DNA of 35,032 bases from Chloroflexota bacterium. Its GTDB lineage: Bacteria; Chloroflexota; Anaerolineae; DTLA01. The DNA is taken from positions 1-35,032 of the forward strand of contig JACIWU010000028.1 in NCBI GenBank assembly GCA_014360805.1, in the 5' to 3' direction. Position 1 is the stretch's first letter; each line of letters opens with the position of its first letter. The notes under the pieces were generated by a model. The model did not search any database, was not told the DNA's origin, and saw nothing but the letters and a program-made list of their open reading frames with translations. Below, in pieces: positions 15,406-25,100 of the stretch. The position numbers and the translations under genes were made by a program.

Positions 15406-18400
15406 CTACCGTCCGACGTCGTGCCGTTCCCAGAACGCAGGCCCGACGTCGGCGTTCACCAGCACGTAGAGGTCGCCCTCGGCGCGCAACAGCCAGCCAT
15501 GCTCAAAACGCTGTGCCTGCGCCGTAAGTCCGCGCTCGGGTTCCAGCGCCCATCCCAGGCGCTCGCGAAGCCACCGGTTCTCGCGCCACACCTTACCGAA
15601 GCCGCGAATCGGCTGAAAGCGCCCAGTTGGCGGCACAATGGCCGGATCGTGGTCGGGCTGTTCGGGCGTCCAGGTGTCGGTGATGGCGTACCAGTCGCCG
15701 CCAACGGAGAGGAGCGCGTACACCTCGCCCACGTCCTGCCGCCACAGCATCAGCCCGCCCTCAAAGGGTTCAACGGCCGCGGCGGTGTCGTGGGCGGTCT
15801 CCTCCGAGGCCCAGCCCAACGCCTCGCGCACGGTCCGGTCCGAGCGCCACAACGCCGCGAAGACACCATCGGGCCAGTAGAAGCCCGGCGGCGGCTGGAG
15901 AAACGCCATGGGCGTCGGCGTGGGCACGGGCGTGGGCGGGGGAGGCGGCGTAAAAGTGGGCGTGGGCGCAGGCGCTTCTGCCCACGACAGTTGGCCCAAC
16001 CTCAACGGCTCCACGCGCCCGTCCTCCGTCCCCGCCCAGATTCGCCCGTCCGGCCCGAGCGCAAGGCACGAGACGCCGCCCGCGCCGCCTGCCTGCTCCC
16101 AGTTCAGCCCGCCGTCGGTGGAACGCAGCAGTCGCCGCTCTTCGCGCCCACCGTAGAACATCTCCGACGCCAGCGCGTACACCGTTCTGCTCGCCCCCCA
16201 GTCGGGCGCAAACAGGAACGTGAAGCGGGCGATGATGGACGCCAGCGGTGGCCCCACCGGCTCCCACGTCTGCCCGCCGCCCCGCGACAGGAAGATGCCG
16301 CCGTTCTCGGCCGCCGCCAGCGCCACCCCGTCATCGGCGAAGCGCGGCGACAAGGCGAGCGCCTTGACGGAGTACGAGGGCACCGGAATCGCGCCCACGC
16401 GCTGCAGGGCGTCCCCGGAGCCGCGGGCCACGTACACCTCCGTGCGGCCGTACTCCTCACCGGTCGCCAGCACCACAAACGCGGGACCGGCGGACGAAGC
16501 GACGCGCACCCCCGCCACGTCTGAAATCCGCCGCCAGGCGCGCCCGCCGTCCGTCGTGCCAAACACGCCGGTATCGCCCGCCAGAAGCATCGCCGCCCCA
16601 TCCTCGCCAAAGTTGGGCGACAGGGCCAGGTCTCGGATGTAGAAATCGGTCAGGCCGCGCGCCCACACTCCCCAGGTTCGCCCGCCGTCGGTGGTGCGGA
16701 ACAGCCCGCCGGCGTCGTAGGAGCCGTCGGCCGGAAAAGCGAAAAACGTCGCGCGTTCCCCAGGCGCAGGGGCCAGTCGCAAGAGTGCGCCCGCGGCAAA
16801 CCAACCCTGCACCGGCACCCAAGCGCCTGTCTCGCTCCGAAACACGGGAGAACCTCCCGGCTCGCCGACGGCCGCCAGCATGGAGCCTTCGCCTCCCACC
16901 GCCAACTCGCGCACCGGTCGCGGCGAAAGCCCTGCCGGGGACTGCGCAACCACCGGCGAGGGTTGGGGGTCCACAGCCACCACCGTGCCGCTGTTGGCCG
17001 ACGCCACGTAGAACCGACCGCGGCGTTCGTCCAGCAGCGTAACGTCGGGGAAACGCACCGACAGCGGCCGGAATCCCAACACATCGCCCGACGCCGCATC
17101 CACCGCCACCAACCCGCCCCACGCCCGCACGTACACGCGCCCGCGCGCGGAATCCAGGAACACCCGCCCGCCCAGGCCCAGCGTCCGAGTCAGCAGGCGG
17201 CCATCCGCCTCCCACGCCGACAGCGTGGCGCGCGGATAACTGGCGGCAAGCCATATGCGCCCTGTCTGCTCGTCCAGCGCCAGGCCGTCCACGAACCGCT
17301 GATCGCTCTGGATGGCCGTCTCCAGCCGCGCCAGCGTCTTTGCGTCGTAGATATCCAGCCACGACCGCGCGCCCGAGCCGGCGGCGTTGTTGGTCATGGT
17401 AACGAACAGCCAATCGGTCGTCGGCAAGTAGAGGGCCTCTACCGCGCCTGGGGAATAGAGTTGTTGCCCCTCGCGGACGGTGCCGGCCACGGAACCGGCC
17501 ATCTGGAAGGTGGTCAGGTCCGCGATGAACACGCCTTGATTCGTTACGAAAAGGCGATTCCGCGCGGCATCCACGCTCACCTGGCCGGCCTTCGGGATCT
17601 CCGCGACCGCCTCGCCCGTGGCCGCGTCCAGGACAAGCGTCCGGTCCGCGCGAGCGTCGGCCATATACAGACGCCCGCCGTGCAGAGTCATCCGGCCCTC
17701 GTGCAGGCGGCCCAGGCCCGCGTCCAGGATTTGCGACGCGCGGATTGGCGTCATGCCTGCGACATCCACCACGTGCAGGGCGCCGGTGGAATCCAGGACG
17801 AACAGATGCCCCGCAGCCTCGTCCAGCGCCATCTGCACGACGCTCACTCCCAGATGCAGAATCTTGCCCACCTGCCCCGTGGCCAAATCCACCGTGAACA
17901 GCACATCGCCCAGGCGCACCAGCGCGCCTTTGTACACGAACGCGGTGGAGTACGCCAGGTTCGCGTATGGGAGCCTCACCGTGTTGAGCACCGCGCCGGT
18001 CTCCGGATCCCGTGCCTGGATGCGCGACCACGGTGCACCATCATAGCCATCCTGGAGCAGAAGGGTCCGACCATCCTCGCCCACCACAAGCCGACTCGTG
18101 TGGTACGGTTCCCCCACGTCCCACTGGGCCGCGAAGCCGTCGCCTCGGATGACGGCCACCCGTGCCACCGGCTGCTGCCGCGTGAAAGCCTGCACCGTCG
18201 CGTAAACTTCCGGCCCCGCTGGGTTTGCCGTCAGCGCATAGACCTGGGCCCCGGGTTCCAACATGCCCACAAACCCCAGGTCATCGGCGCGATAGACGAA
18301 CACGCCATTGCTCCCCGAGTCGGAAACGTAAACCCGCCCCGCGCGTGGGTTCACCGCCAGCAGAACATTAGGAGACAGGGCATCGGGCAGAGTTGTCGCC

Positions 18401-18990
18401 GCCTGCTCCTCCAGCGAAAGCGCGTCCAGGCGGCGCAGGTGCTTCTGGTTTGCCACGTAGAGATGGCCGCCCGCCGCATCCAAGGCCAGCGCGCGCACAT
18501 CGGCGACCGTGCCCAGCACCTGGCCTACGGGCCGGCCATCCGTCCCCGTCGCCACCACCGCCGCGATCTCGCGCGCGTCCGGCGTGCGCCCGGTGATGTA
18601 GAGCCGCGCCCCGTCAGCCGACAGCGCCGCCGACGACATCCAGTCCACTTCCACCGACAGCGGGGCTGTGGCGCGCACCTGGCCCGCTTCCAGGTCAACA
18701 ACGGCAAGCACGCTGGCATCGGTGCGGGCGTCTCCCTCGTTCCCGACGGCGTACACCAGGCCGTGCGCGGCGTCCAGCGCGCCGGCGAGGACGCTGTACG
18801 TATCGCCCGCCGGCACGCCCAAGTCCACCGAGGTCGGCTTCGGGATAGGGGTCGCCGATGGGGATGGCAAAGGCGTGGCGCTCGGAGTCGGCGCGGCCGA
18901 AGGCGTGGGCGTTGGCGTGGTGCAACCGACAAGCAGCATCGCGGCGAGCGCGACGGTCATCGCTGCGCGAATCAGACGGGGACGTTTCAT
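15406..18990 (-). CDS. Giant lipoprotein: beta-propeller, BNR-type repeats and tandem C-terminal repeats
   Basis: The 1194-residue protein starts with a lipoprotein signal peptide ending LLVGC (C23), followed by a Thr/Pro/Ser linker to about residue 55. Residues ~56-690 hold many YVTN/WD-like blades (for example GHLYVANQ, GRVYVSDSG, GHLFVLDS, NRLFVTNQG). A second part has repeated sortilin/BNR-like motifs: FRTTDGGRTWG, GTTDGGRAWRR, LSRGGGQTWE and LRSTDGGLNWE. After another Pro/Thr linker come two copies of an LGFP-like unit (WRSDRTVREALGWA and WRENRWLRERLGWA). It is probably displayed on the outer face of the membrane. Its ligand is unknown and no enzyme motif is visible. GGAGG stands 7 nt before the ATG. 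Confidence 0.85.
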   Translation of the reverse strand: MKRPRLIRAAMTVALAAMLLVGCTTPTPTPSAAPTPSATPLPSPSATPIPKPTSVDLGVPAGDTYSVLAGALDAAHGLVYAVGNEGDARTDASVLAVVDLEAGQVRATAPLSVEVDWMSSAALSADGARLYITGRTPDAREIAAVVATGTDGRPVGQVLGTVADVRALALDAAGGHLYVANQKHLRRLDALSLEEQAATTLPDALSPNVLLAVNPRAGRVYVSDSGSNGVFVYRADDLGFVGMLEPGAQVYALTANPAGPEVYATVQAFTRQQPVARVAVIRGDGFAAQWDVGEPYHTSRLVVGEDGRTLLLQDGYDGAPWSRIQARDPETGAVLNTVRLPYANLAYSTAFVYKGALVRLGDVLFTVDLATGQVGKILHLGVSVVQMALDEAAGHLFVLDSTGALHVVDVAGMTPIRASQILDAGLGRLHEGRMTLHGGRLYMADARADRTLVLDAATGEAVAEIPKAGQVSVDAARNRLFVTNQGVFIADLTTFQMAGSVAGTVREGQQLYSPGAVEALYLPTTDWLFVTMTNNAAGSGARSWLDIYDAKTLARLETAIQSDQRFVDGLALDEQTGRIWLAASYPRATLSAWEADGRLLTRTLGLGGRVFLDSARGRVYVRAWGGLVAVDAASGDVLGFRPLSVRFPDVTLLDERRGRFYVASANSGTVVAVDPQPSPVVAQSPAGLSPRPVRELAVGGEGSMLAAVGEPGGSPVFRSETGAWVPVQGWFAAGALLRLAPAPGERATFFAFPADGSYDAGGLFRTTDGGRTWGVWARGLTDFYIRDLALSPNFGEDGAAMLLAGDTGVFGTTDGGRAWRRISDVAGVRVASSAGPAFVVLATGEEYGRTEVYVARGSGDALQRVGAIPVPSYSVKALALSPRFADDGVALAAAENGGIFLSRGGGQTWEPVGPPLASIIARFTFLFAPDWGASRTVYALASEMFYGGREERRLLRSTDGGLNWEQAGGAGGVSCLALGPDGRIWAGTEDGRVEPLRLGQLSWAEAPAPTPTFTPPPPPTPVPTPTPMAFLQPPPGFYWPDGVFAALWRSDRTVREALGWASEETAHDTAAAVEPFEGGLMLWRQDVGEVYALLSVGGDWYAITDTWTPEQPDHDPAIVPPTGRFQPIRGFGKVWRENRWLRERLGWALEPERGLTAQAQRFEHGWLLRAEGDLYVLVNADVGPAFWERHDVGR

Positions 18991-19077
18991 CTGGATGCCT
19001 CCGTTTCACAGCCGTCCCTGCGGCTGTTCCCTGTATCCCACAGACGCAGGGTGTGCCGCGGCTGTTCCCCTTTGCAA

Positions 19078-19923
19078 TCACCGTCCTAGGAGGAACCGCA
19101 GGGGCATGTCAAGACGCGCCCGCCAGGCCGCTTCGTTATGGTCTGCCCCGACGAACTTGCGCGTAACCCAGTCCACGCCGCCCGTGTACCCCAGCGCCCG
19201 CATGCTCTTGTCCATCGCTTGCTGGTATGGCTCGTACTCCGCATCCAAGCCCTCGGTGCCATGGTCAAAGTAGATTCTGTGGGAACCGGCCCTGGGAAGC
19301 GCGGCCCCGAAATAGTCCACCAGAACCATCCCTCCAGCCGGCCAGTGCGTGGACAGGCACGCGGCCCCGCCGAACACCTCGGGGTACTCGGCCAGCGCAT
19401 AGAGCGAAACGAGGCCGCCCATGCTGGATCCCGCGACAAAGGTGTGCCGCCTATCCGGCAACGTGGGGTACGCCGAGTCTATGAACGGCTTGAGTTCAGT
19501 TGTCAGGAAAAGCAGGTAGTCATCGGAAATCGGCGCTCTCCCATGCTCGCGGATGAACTCGTCGCGCACCGCTCGGGCATCGGGCCGCGCCAAGGGCTTC
19601 GCGGGCATGTACTCGCGCCACCGGTTGGCCCCATGCCAGACGCCCACGACGATGGCCCCTTTGGGAATCTGCCGACTTCGGAGAAGCCGCGAAACCGCTT
19701 CGTCCACACCCCAGTCCTGGCCGGTAGTGGACAGAGCAGGATCAAAGAGGTTGTGCCCATCGTGCATGTACAGCACCGGATGGCCCTCGTCCCCGCTCAC
19801 ACAGTCAGGCGGAAGCCAGACATCCACAGTGCGCGGTTCCACGTGAGCCGATGGGAACCGCTGGTACCGCTGAATCCATCCGCCCCCATCCGATAGCGGC
19901 ACATCTACTGAGCGCAAAATCAT
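19078..19923 (-). CDS. Serine esterase of the esterase D / enterochelin esterase type
   Basis: The 281-residue protein is an alpha/beta hydrolase. It has the early strand-loop YMHDGHNLFDP (about 52-62), the nucleophile elbow GSSMGG with S167, and a candidate catalytic H262 in VGADHNEAAW. The acid is probably D220 or D227 around YFDHGTEGLD. Family members cleave carboxyl esters, including iron-chelator or acyl-sugar esters. No signal peptide is visible, so it should act in the cytoplasm. The ATG has GGGAG upstream and lies 23 nt after the patatin gene, suggesting one operon. Its substrate cannot be read from the sequence. Confidence 0.82.
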   Translation of the reverse strand: MILRSVDVPLSDGGGWIQRYQRFPSAHVEPRTVDVWLPPDCVSGDEGHPVLYMHDGHNLFDPALSTTGQDWGVDEAVSRLLRSRQIPKGAIVVGVWHGANRWREYMPAKPLARPDARAVRDEFIREHGRAPISDDYLLFLTTELKPFIDSAYPTLPDRRHTFVAGSSMGGLVSLYALAEYPEVFGGAACLSTHWPAGGMVLVDYFGAALPRAGSHRIYFDHGTEGLDAEYEPYQQAMDKSMRALGYTGGVDWVTRKFVGADHNEAAWRARLDMPLRFLLGR

Positions 19924-19946
19924 TCACCGTCTCCCAGTGGGTCAGT

Positions 19947-20840
19947 TCACGTGGCGGACGACGGGTCTCCGGCACTCAGGAGCCGCTTCCACCACGGCTT
20001 GCAGGCACTCAGACGCTGGGCCAACTCGGCGCGGGTCGTGATGTACCCCTGCGCGATCAACTCCTCCGTGTGGGAAAAGTCCCACCCCTGCACCGGTTCC
20101 CGCCCCATCAGGCCGATGTGCCAGACTTCCACGCCGCGCTCGGCGGCCAGCGCCATCTCCAAATCCAGTTGGCGCTGCTCCACCGTGCGCATCAGTTTGG
20201 CGAGGAATAGCCCGAACCGCTCATCGCCAATGGGAATACAACGGGGATCGGCCAGGTCCAGCGCGATGATGGACCGCGCGCCCTGGGCCAGCGCCGGCTC
20301 CACCGGCACATTGCTGACCACGCCACCGTCCATCAGCAGATAGTCGCCTTTCTCCAGCGGTCGCACCCACGGCGGCAGCGCGGTGCTGGCCAACAGCCCT
20401 TCCAGCACCGAGTCATCGGGGTTCGCCCCGTACAGCACAGGCCGCCCTGAATTCAAATCGGCCGCGACCAAGATGAGCCGCACCCCGCGGATGTCCCCGA
20501 AGCGCATGTCGGGCGAGATGCCGTGGCTGATGAAGAAATCGCGCATGCGGTGGTACGGCTGCCAGCCCGGGCGGTTGAACAGCACCCGCAGCGTGAGCCA
20601 CAGGTAGTTGGCGGGCATCAGATCGGCGGCAGCGGCATCGCGCCACGTCTGCACCAGCGACTCCAGCGCCGCAAGACTCACGCCGTGCAAAGCCAGGTGG
20701 GCCGCGTTCGCCGCGCCGATAGACGTCCCCACGAGCAGGTCGGGCTTGAAACCCGCCTCCAGCAGCGCCCGCAGCGCCCCGACTTGCAATGCCCCTCGCG
20801 CGCCTCCGCCGCCCAACACAAAAGCCAACGGCCTACGCAT
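19947..20840 (-). CDS. Patatin-like phospholipase (RssA/YchK type)
   Basis: Patatin-like proteins are acyl hydrolases with a Ser-Asp dyad. The 297-residue protein shows all signatures: the oxyanion loop GGGGARG (10-16), the nucleophile motif GTSIG (38-42, S40) and the acid in DGG (D171). There is no signal peptide or membrane helix, so it is probably a cytoplasmic lipid esterase, like bacterial RssA homologues. AAAGGAGG precedes the ATG. It lies 39 nt after the DUF2804 gene and 23 nt before the esterase, so the three are likely co-transcribed and may all act on lipids. Confidence 0.88.
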   Translation of the reverse strand: MRRPLAFVLGGGGARGALQVGALRALLEAGFKPDLLVGTSIGAANAAHLALHGVSLAALESLVQTWRDAAAADLMPANYLWLTLRVLFNRPGWQPYHRMRDFFISHGISPDMRFGDIRGVRLILVAADLNSGRPVLYGANPDDSVLEGLLASTALPPWVRPLEKGDYLLMDGGVVSNVPVEPALAQGARSIIALDLADPRCIPIGDERFGLFLAKLMRTVEQRQLDLEMALAAERGVEVWHIGLMGREPVQGWDFSHTEELIAQGYITTRAELAQRLSACKPWWKRLLSAGDPSSAT

Positions 20841-20879
20841 CTGCGCCTCCTTTCCCGCGACAACACAGCCGCGCGGGCG

Positions 20880-21914
20880 CTACCACCGCGCCCGGTGCTC
20901 TTCGGCGAATCCGATCAAATCCCTGATGGCCACTTCCTCCCCGTCGTCGGCGATCGCTCTCCCGTTGTACCGCCCGAACATCTGGTGCACCTCGCTGAAG
21001 ATGACGCCGAGATTCGTACGCGCCGTGCGGTCCAGGAACGGCGTGAACGTCAGGTTCAGCCTCCCCTCGTTGTCGGTAAATCGCCAGGGCTTCATGTAGT
21101 CGCCGGGGGCGTACTCAAACCGCACCCGATCCAGTTTGTGGATGCGGTTGGCGAGGATGAGGGCATTTTCCGTCGCAGCCGAAAGATCGCCGAAACCCTG
21201 GCCCAGGTTCAAGCCCACCGTGCGCCCGTCGGGCAGGAACCCCGACGCGCTCGCCCAGTTCCAGAACGAGCGGTACTCCCACACGCCGCGCCCCCAGTCC
21301 AGCGAACCGATGCAGGTTGCGGGATCAAGGGTCTCGCGGATGTCGCCGTAGCGCAGACTGCCAGAGGCGGGCAGGCAGTTGATCTTGCGGTTGTAGTAGA
21401 AACGCCGCTTGCCGATGGGGATGACAATGGTCATGGACTCGTACCCGGGCGGCGCTGCGAGGGTGATGTCAGCCTCTATGCCGCGCCCGCCGTGGAACTT
21501 GGGCCACGAGACCACGACGCGGCGCTCGGCGTCGCGCACGCCGAATTCCAGTCGCACGCCGCTGCCTTCAAAGCGACTGTCGCCCTCGGTGCTGTTGCGC
21601 GGCAGCACGACTCCCCGACTCAACGGCACGACAAGCCCTTCCTCATGCAACTCGCGGGTCTGAAAGTCCACCGTGTACACGAAGATGTTGCCCGCGTAGC
21701 CGAGGTCGGCGATGGTGGCCGAAAAGAAGCGGCGCGGCGTGAAGACGGCGTAGTAATCCCAACGCTTGACGCGGAACCGTTGGAGGGGCCGCAGCGCGTA
21801 GAATCGCGCGGCTTCCAGGTTGCAGTCCAGAAGCGGCTGCCGAGACCAACCCACCTGGGCGAGTTTCCCCTCGGGCGTCAGCAGCGAACCGGGCTGGGTC
21901 AGTTCTCTCTGCAT
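20880..21914 (-). CDS. DUF2804 family protein
   Basis: The 344-residue protein begins QRELTQPGSLLTPEGKL and continues into GWSRQPLLDCN, the usual opening of DUF2804 proteins, and is rich in beta strands through its length (for example YYAVFTPRRFF and FVYTVDFQTREL). The family has no firmly established biochemical role that I can cite; it resembles lipocalin-like or carotenoid-hydratase-type beta folds. No signal peptide is visible. GGGAGG precedes the ATG, and a clear promoter with a dyad lies just upstream. It is the first gene of the DUF2804-patatin-esterase-lipoprotein run. Confidence 0.78.
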   Translation of the reverse strand: MQRELTQPGSLLTPEGKLAQVGWSRQPLLDCNLEAARFYALRPLQRFRVKRWDYYAVFTPRRFFSATIADLGYAGNIFVYTVDFQTRELHEEGLVVPLSRGVVLPRNSTEGDSRFEGSGVRLEFGVRDAERRVVVSWPKFHGGRGIEADITLAAPPGYESMTIVIPIGKRRFYYNRKINCLPASGSLRYGDIRETLDPATCIGSLDWGRGVWEYRSFWNWASASGFLPDGRTVGLNLGQGFGDLSAATENALILANRIHKLDRVRFEYAPGDYMKPWRFTDNEGRLNLTFTPFLDRTARTNLGVIFSEVHQMFGRYNGRAIADDGEEVAIRDLIGFAEEHRARW

Positions 21915-21925
21915 CGTCTGCCTCC

Positions 21926-21978
21926 CTGTAGATGTGGAGCTTCGTCCACAGTCTACAGGGAAAGGCAGGCGTCGTCAA
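21926..21978 (-). promoter_or_regulatory. Promoter with a long dyad over the -10 box, upstream of the DUF2804 gene
   Basis: On the minus strand TTGACG (21973-21978) and TAGACT (21950-21955) are exactly 17 nt apart. A long inverted repeat covers the -10 box and the expected start site: CTGTAGA (21926-21932) and TGTGGA (21933-21938) pair with TCCACA (21945-21950) and TCTACAG (21952-21958), with a 6-nt centre and one unpaired base. This is the size and position of a repressor operator. No regulator gene lies nearby. Confidence 0.6.
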
Positions 21979-22120
21979 GCCCGTCGTCGGGCGCTGGCCT
22001 AGGGCTTCAGTTGCATGTAGGCCGCCCCGAGCGCAAGCGCCGCGACCCCGTTCAGCACAGCCGGTGCCGAGATTCCGCTCCTACGCCCTTATCGCACGCT
22101 GCCGGCGCCGAAGGGCCGGG

Positions 22121-25100
22121 CTATGCCTTCCCCCAAGTCGGCAGGAACGGCAACGCCGCTTCCAGTCCCCTGAACACCACGGCCATCTCGGCCGCGCCAA
22201 CCAGCGACAACTCGCCCTCAAACGCCTGCTTCAGTTCAACGCCGCCCACCGCCCAGTCGGACGACAGGGACACGTTCACATGCGCGTCTTCGTACACCAG
22301 GCCGTCGTCGGCGATAGTCAACGCCGACTCGCGCCCCCCCTTGCGTCGGCGGATGGTGCGCCCGGAGATGTAGAAGGCGTTGTCGGTCTCTCGGCCGAAG
22401 TCGGCCTCGTTCAAGAAGAGACGCGGCTTCTCCAGATAGGGCTTGCCCTGATGCACGCAGAAGGTGGCGCAGTTGCCGCACTCGTTGCAGAAATCGTCCA
22501 CGTGCACGATTTGGCGCGTTTGCGTGATTTCAAGCACCTCTTCGCGCACGACCTCCGCCCGCCCGTCCCGACACGCCAGCACGGGCACCGTCCAGCGCCC
22601 GGGCGCCACGGCGTAGGCGTAGTTGGCGCGGTTCGGGCAAACCTCCACGCATTTGTCGCACAGCGCCGAGCATTGCAGACAGCGGGCCGCCTCGGCGCGG
22701 GCCGCATCCTCGGTCAGCGACTGCTCCACCAATTCAAACCCCGCGCGCTGGCCAACCGGCAGCATGTCGGGCTTGTGCTGAGGCTCTTTGCGGGCGCGGG
22801 CGCGCTTGACGGCGAGAATCTCGTCGTCGGACAGTTCGGGCAGGCGCGGCAGCAAATCGCGGAACGGCACGCCCAACTCCGCGCAGATCGCTTCAGCGGC
22901 GCGGCGCCCATCGGCGCAGGCCTGGATGATGATGGCCGGGCCGCGCGCTGCGTCGCCGCCCGCGTACACCCGCGCCGGGCCCGCCCGCCCCGTGGCCGGG
23001 TCAACGCCGATGGCACCGTCGGCCCGCAGCGAGATCGCGCTGCCGTTGAGGAACGCGATGTCGGGCTTCTGGCCGATGGCGACGATGATGGCGTCGGCCT
23101 CCAGGCGGAACTCGCTGCCAGGGATGGGCACAGGCTTTCGGCGGCCATCGGCATCGGGTTCGCCCAGTCGGTTCCGCACGCATTCCAGCGCCGCCACCCG
23201 GCCGTCCTCCAGGATGATCCGCACCGGCGACGCGAGTTCCAGCACCGTGTTGCCCTCGTCCAGCAGGTCCTGGACTTCCTCCGCCTCGGCGGGCATCTCC
23301 TGGCGGGTGCGGCGGTAAACCACCGTAACCGCCTCGCCCGTCAGGCGGCGGGCCGTGCGCGCGGCGTCCATGGCGGTATTCCCGCCGCCGATGACCAGCA
23401 CGCGCTTGCCGAGTTCGGGGGCCTTCCCGCGCGCCGCACGGGCCAGGAAGTCCAGCGCCGCGTACACACCCTCGCCGTCCTCGCCCTCTATCCCCAGCCG
23501 TGCGTCCCGCTGCCACCCGCAAGCCACGTACACCGCATCGTACCCGTCCTGCAGCAGTTGTTCCGGCGGCTCGGTGATGGGGTGCGACAGGAGAATCTCT
23601 ACGCCCAGTGCCTTGATAAAGTCAATGTCCTCTTCCACAATATCCCTGGGCAGGCGGAACTCCGGGGCCAGCGCCAACATCCCGCCGGGCACGTCCCTGG
23701 CCTCAAAGATCGTGGCCTGCACCCCGCTGAGGGCCAGGAAATACGCTGCCGCAAGCCCCGACGGCCCGCTGCCGATGATGGCCACTTCGTAGTCGGTGGG
23801 CTCGGGCATGTCCATCGTGATCTCGCCGTTCTCCACGGCAAACCGCTTGAGCGCGCGGATCGCCACCGGCTCGTCGTAGTTGTTGCGGGTGCACCGGGTC
23901 TGGCACAGGTGCGTGCACACGTAGCCCGTTACGCCCGGCAGCGGATTGCGGGCCATGATGACCTCCAGCGCGCGATCGTAATTACCCCGCGCAATCAGCC
24001 GCGCGTATTCGGGCACATCCTGCCGCACCGCGCACTGTTCCACGCATGGCGCCGTGATGCAGTCAAAAAGCCCCAGGGGCGACTCAACCTTCGGCAGCCC
24101 GTAGGGGTGGTACGCCTTCTTGTAACGCGGGTGCGTCCGCGCCTCAGCGGCGGCGCGCTCCAAATTCGCCATGCGGTCCTTCGCCAGGTCGGCCAGGCTC
24201 CCCGCCGCCCGCGCATGCATCTCGCGCTCCAGGTTCTCCAGGTACTGCACGAATCGGGAATACCCGCCCGGCTTCAGGATATCCGAAACCGCCGTAACCG
24301 GCAGCGCGCCGCACGAGAGGATCGTCGGCAGGTTCAGCGCGTCGGCGCCGGCCGAGTAGGACACGTGCAGGTCGCCGTTGAACTCCTGCGCCAGTTTGCG
24401 GAACAGAGTCATCGTGATGGGGTAAAGCGCGCGGCCCGACATGTACATCTCCCCGCCCGGCAGATACCCCTTGTGGTTGGCCATGGCGAGCGTGTTGCTC
24501 AGTTTCACGCCAAACACGAGGCCGCACTCCTGCGCGGTTTCCTTCAGCGAGCGGATGAGTTGCACCGCGCGCGGGTACTGAAGGTCGTGGTCAAACACCC
24601 TGTCAGGGATGTCTATCTCGGTGTAGCCCAAGTCGTCGTGAAGGATGCGCATCACGGTGTCCTTGCCCAGCAGCGTGGGGTTCAGTTTCACCATCGTGTG
24701 CAGCCCGCGCTCCTCCATGAGGTAGCGGGCGATGCGCTCAATCTCATCCGGCGGGCACCCGTGCATCGTGGACAGCGTTACGTTATCGGTTAGCCGCGAC
24801 GGGATGTCCACGTCGGCGAACTGCGGGAACTGCGCCTCCAGCACGGCCCGTATCTCGGCGAGGTCTTCGGATGCGTCGGCCAGCCGATCCATGAAGCGGG
24901 TCATCGGCGCGCTCTGGATACCCTGCAGATTGTAGCCGACGCTCATGTTGAACACCGTGCCGAACGGGGCGTCGTCAAACCCCAGAGCGTGGCGCAGGAT
25001 GTGCAGCAGCGCCCACGCCTTGACGTACTCCGACGCCGACTGCTCCAGTTTCAACTCCTGCGACCACTCCACGTTGTAGCCTTCGTCGGCCATGTCAATG

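Noticed and set aside
15361-15406. 7-bp inverted repeat GCGGAAT/ATTCCGC at the lipoprotein stop codon
   Set aside because: The 32-nt loop and lack of a U run make it too weak to call a terminator.
19008-19067. 7-bp hairpin ACAGCCG/CGGCTGT and a repeated GCGGCTGTTCCC between the esterase and lipoprotein genes
   Set aside because: No T run and no promoter-like spacing; it could be chance in GC-rich sequence.
21999-22088. 29-codon hydrophobic frame (ending AAYMQLKP) between the DUF2804 gene and ygfK
   Set aside because: It looks like the tail of a membrane protein, but it has no start codon with a ribosome binding site and an in-frame stop directly upstream; at most a gene remnant.
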